Source: Bifidobacteriaceae bacterium (GTDB taxonomy: Bacteria; Actinomycetota; Actinomycetes; Actinomycetales; WQXJ01). From it: 6,202 nt of DNA. Made by a program: the position numbers and the translations under genes. A model generated the notes under the pieces. That model was not told the DNA's origin, did not search any database, and saw only the letters and a list, made by a program, of their open reading frames with translations. Location: contig JAITJY010000331.1 in the NCBI GenBank assembly GCA_031278675.1, positions 1 to 6,202 on the forward strand, written 5' to 3'. Of this stretch, positions 6,011-6,202 are shown piece after piece; the stretch's first letter is position 1; every line of letters begins with the position of its first letter.

Positions 6011-6016
6011 GATGGG

Positions 6017-6035
6017 CAAGGAAAGCCTAACCTAG
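6017..6035 (-). promoter_or_regulatory. DtxR/IdeR-type iron box upstream of the permease operon
   Basis: The plus strand reads caaggaaagcctaacctag. Against the 19-bp DtxR/IdeR consensus TTAGGTTAGCCTAACCTAA it matches 14 of 19 positions, including an unbroken run of 11 (AGCCTAACCTA). It lies 43-62 bp upstream of the TTG start, between the permease and the previous gene. DtxR/IdeR with Fe2+ normally binds such sites and represses iron-uptake genes. No confident -35/-10 pair could be assigned on the minus strand, although TAGGTT inside the box could serve as a -10. Confidence 0.75.
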
Positions 6036-6095
6036 TGGGTGCCCTGTGCGCGAGTTTATGCAACCATTGAGTTTCTTAATTTGCGTTGGAGCTGG

Positions 6096-6202
6096 TCAGC
6101 CCCAGCCTAAAGCCCGCAGTCCCGCAGCCACTGCTGCGGCCAGGATCACCACCACAATGAACGGTGCGCGGAGCCAGAGCGCTACACCGGCGGCGGCCAC
6201 GG
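6096..6202 (-). CDS. C-terminal end of a small membrane protein, possibly AzlD-like (5' end outside window)
   Basis: An open frame enters from the right edge and stops at TGA (6098-6096). Its 35 complete codons read as Ala/Val-rich hydrophobic sequence: VAAAGVALWLRAPFIVVV, then a second hydrophobic run ending in LRALGWG. The hydrophobicity, the arginine between two hydrophobic runs and the ending resemble the C-terminus of AzlD-family branched-chain amino acid export subunits, but too little is present to be sure. It reads in the same direction as the iron operon but is separated by 122 bp holding the iron box, so it is probably a separate transcription unit. Confidence 0.5.
   Translation of the reverse strand, partial: VAAAGVALWLRAPFIVVVILAAAVAAGLRALGWG

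Noticed and set aside
5974..6063. Upstream extension of the iron permease to an ATG at 6063
   Set aside because: It would place extra residues before a signal peptide and translate through the iron box, while TTG 5973 has a perfect ribosome site.

Overview
The window looks like chromosomal DNA from a high-GC actinobacterium. The reasons are strong GC bias at third codon positions, TTG and GTG starts, and a DtxR/IdeR-type iron box upstream of an iron operon. The genus cannot be told from this sequence. Every gene I can support lies on the minus strand. The long plus-strand open frames are shadows produced by the high GC content.

From right to left, which is the direction of transcription: (1) the last ~35 codons of a small membrane protein, possibly AzlD-like (6096-6202); (2) a 122-bp control region with an iron box (6017-6035) and a GC-rich leader hairpin (5992-6010); (3) an FTR1-family iron permease starting at TTG 5973; (4) a P19/Tpd-type lipoprotein whose ATG overlaps the permease stop by 4 bp; (5) a 332-bp non-coding stretch (3675-4006) with several strong stem-loops; (6) a membrane protein with a C-terminal cysteine-rich DUF2318-type domain; (7) a MacB/FtsX-type ABC permease; (8) a second permease of the same type, starting at a GTG that overlaps the previous stop by 4 bp and running off the left edge.

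This gene order (FTR1 permease, P19, DUF2318 membrane protein, two FtsX-like permeases) matches the Campylobacter jejuni Cj1658-Cj1662 iron-uptake cluster. There an ABC ATPase and thioredoxin-like proteins follow, so I expect an ATPase just beyond the left edge. The inferred mechanism is that the P19 lipoprotein captures and hands over iron (with copper as a redox cofactor in known homologues), the FTR1 permease moves it across the membrane, and the DUF2318 protein and ABC permease pair supply electron transfer or another supporting function that is still poorly understood. The iron box suggests repression when iron is plentiful.

The least ordinary parts are the structured intergenic region in the middle of the operon and the second permease. 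That permease has an 80-residue Lys/Pro/Glu repeat before its first membrane helix and a ~104-residue acidic repeat inserted in its extracytoplasmic domain. Its sister permease has neither.
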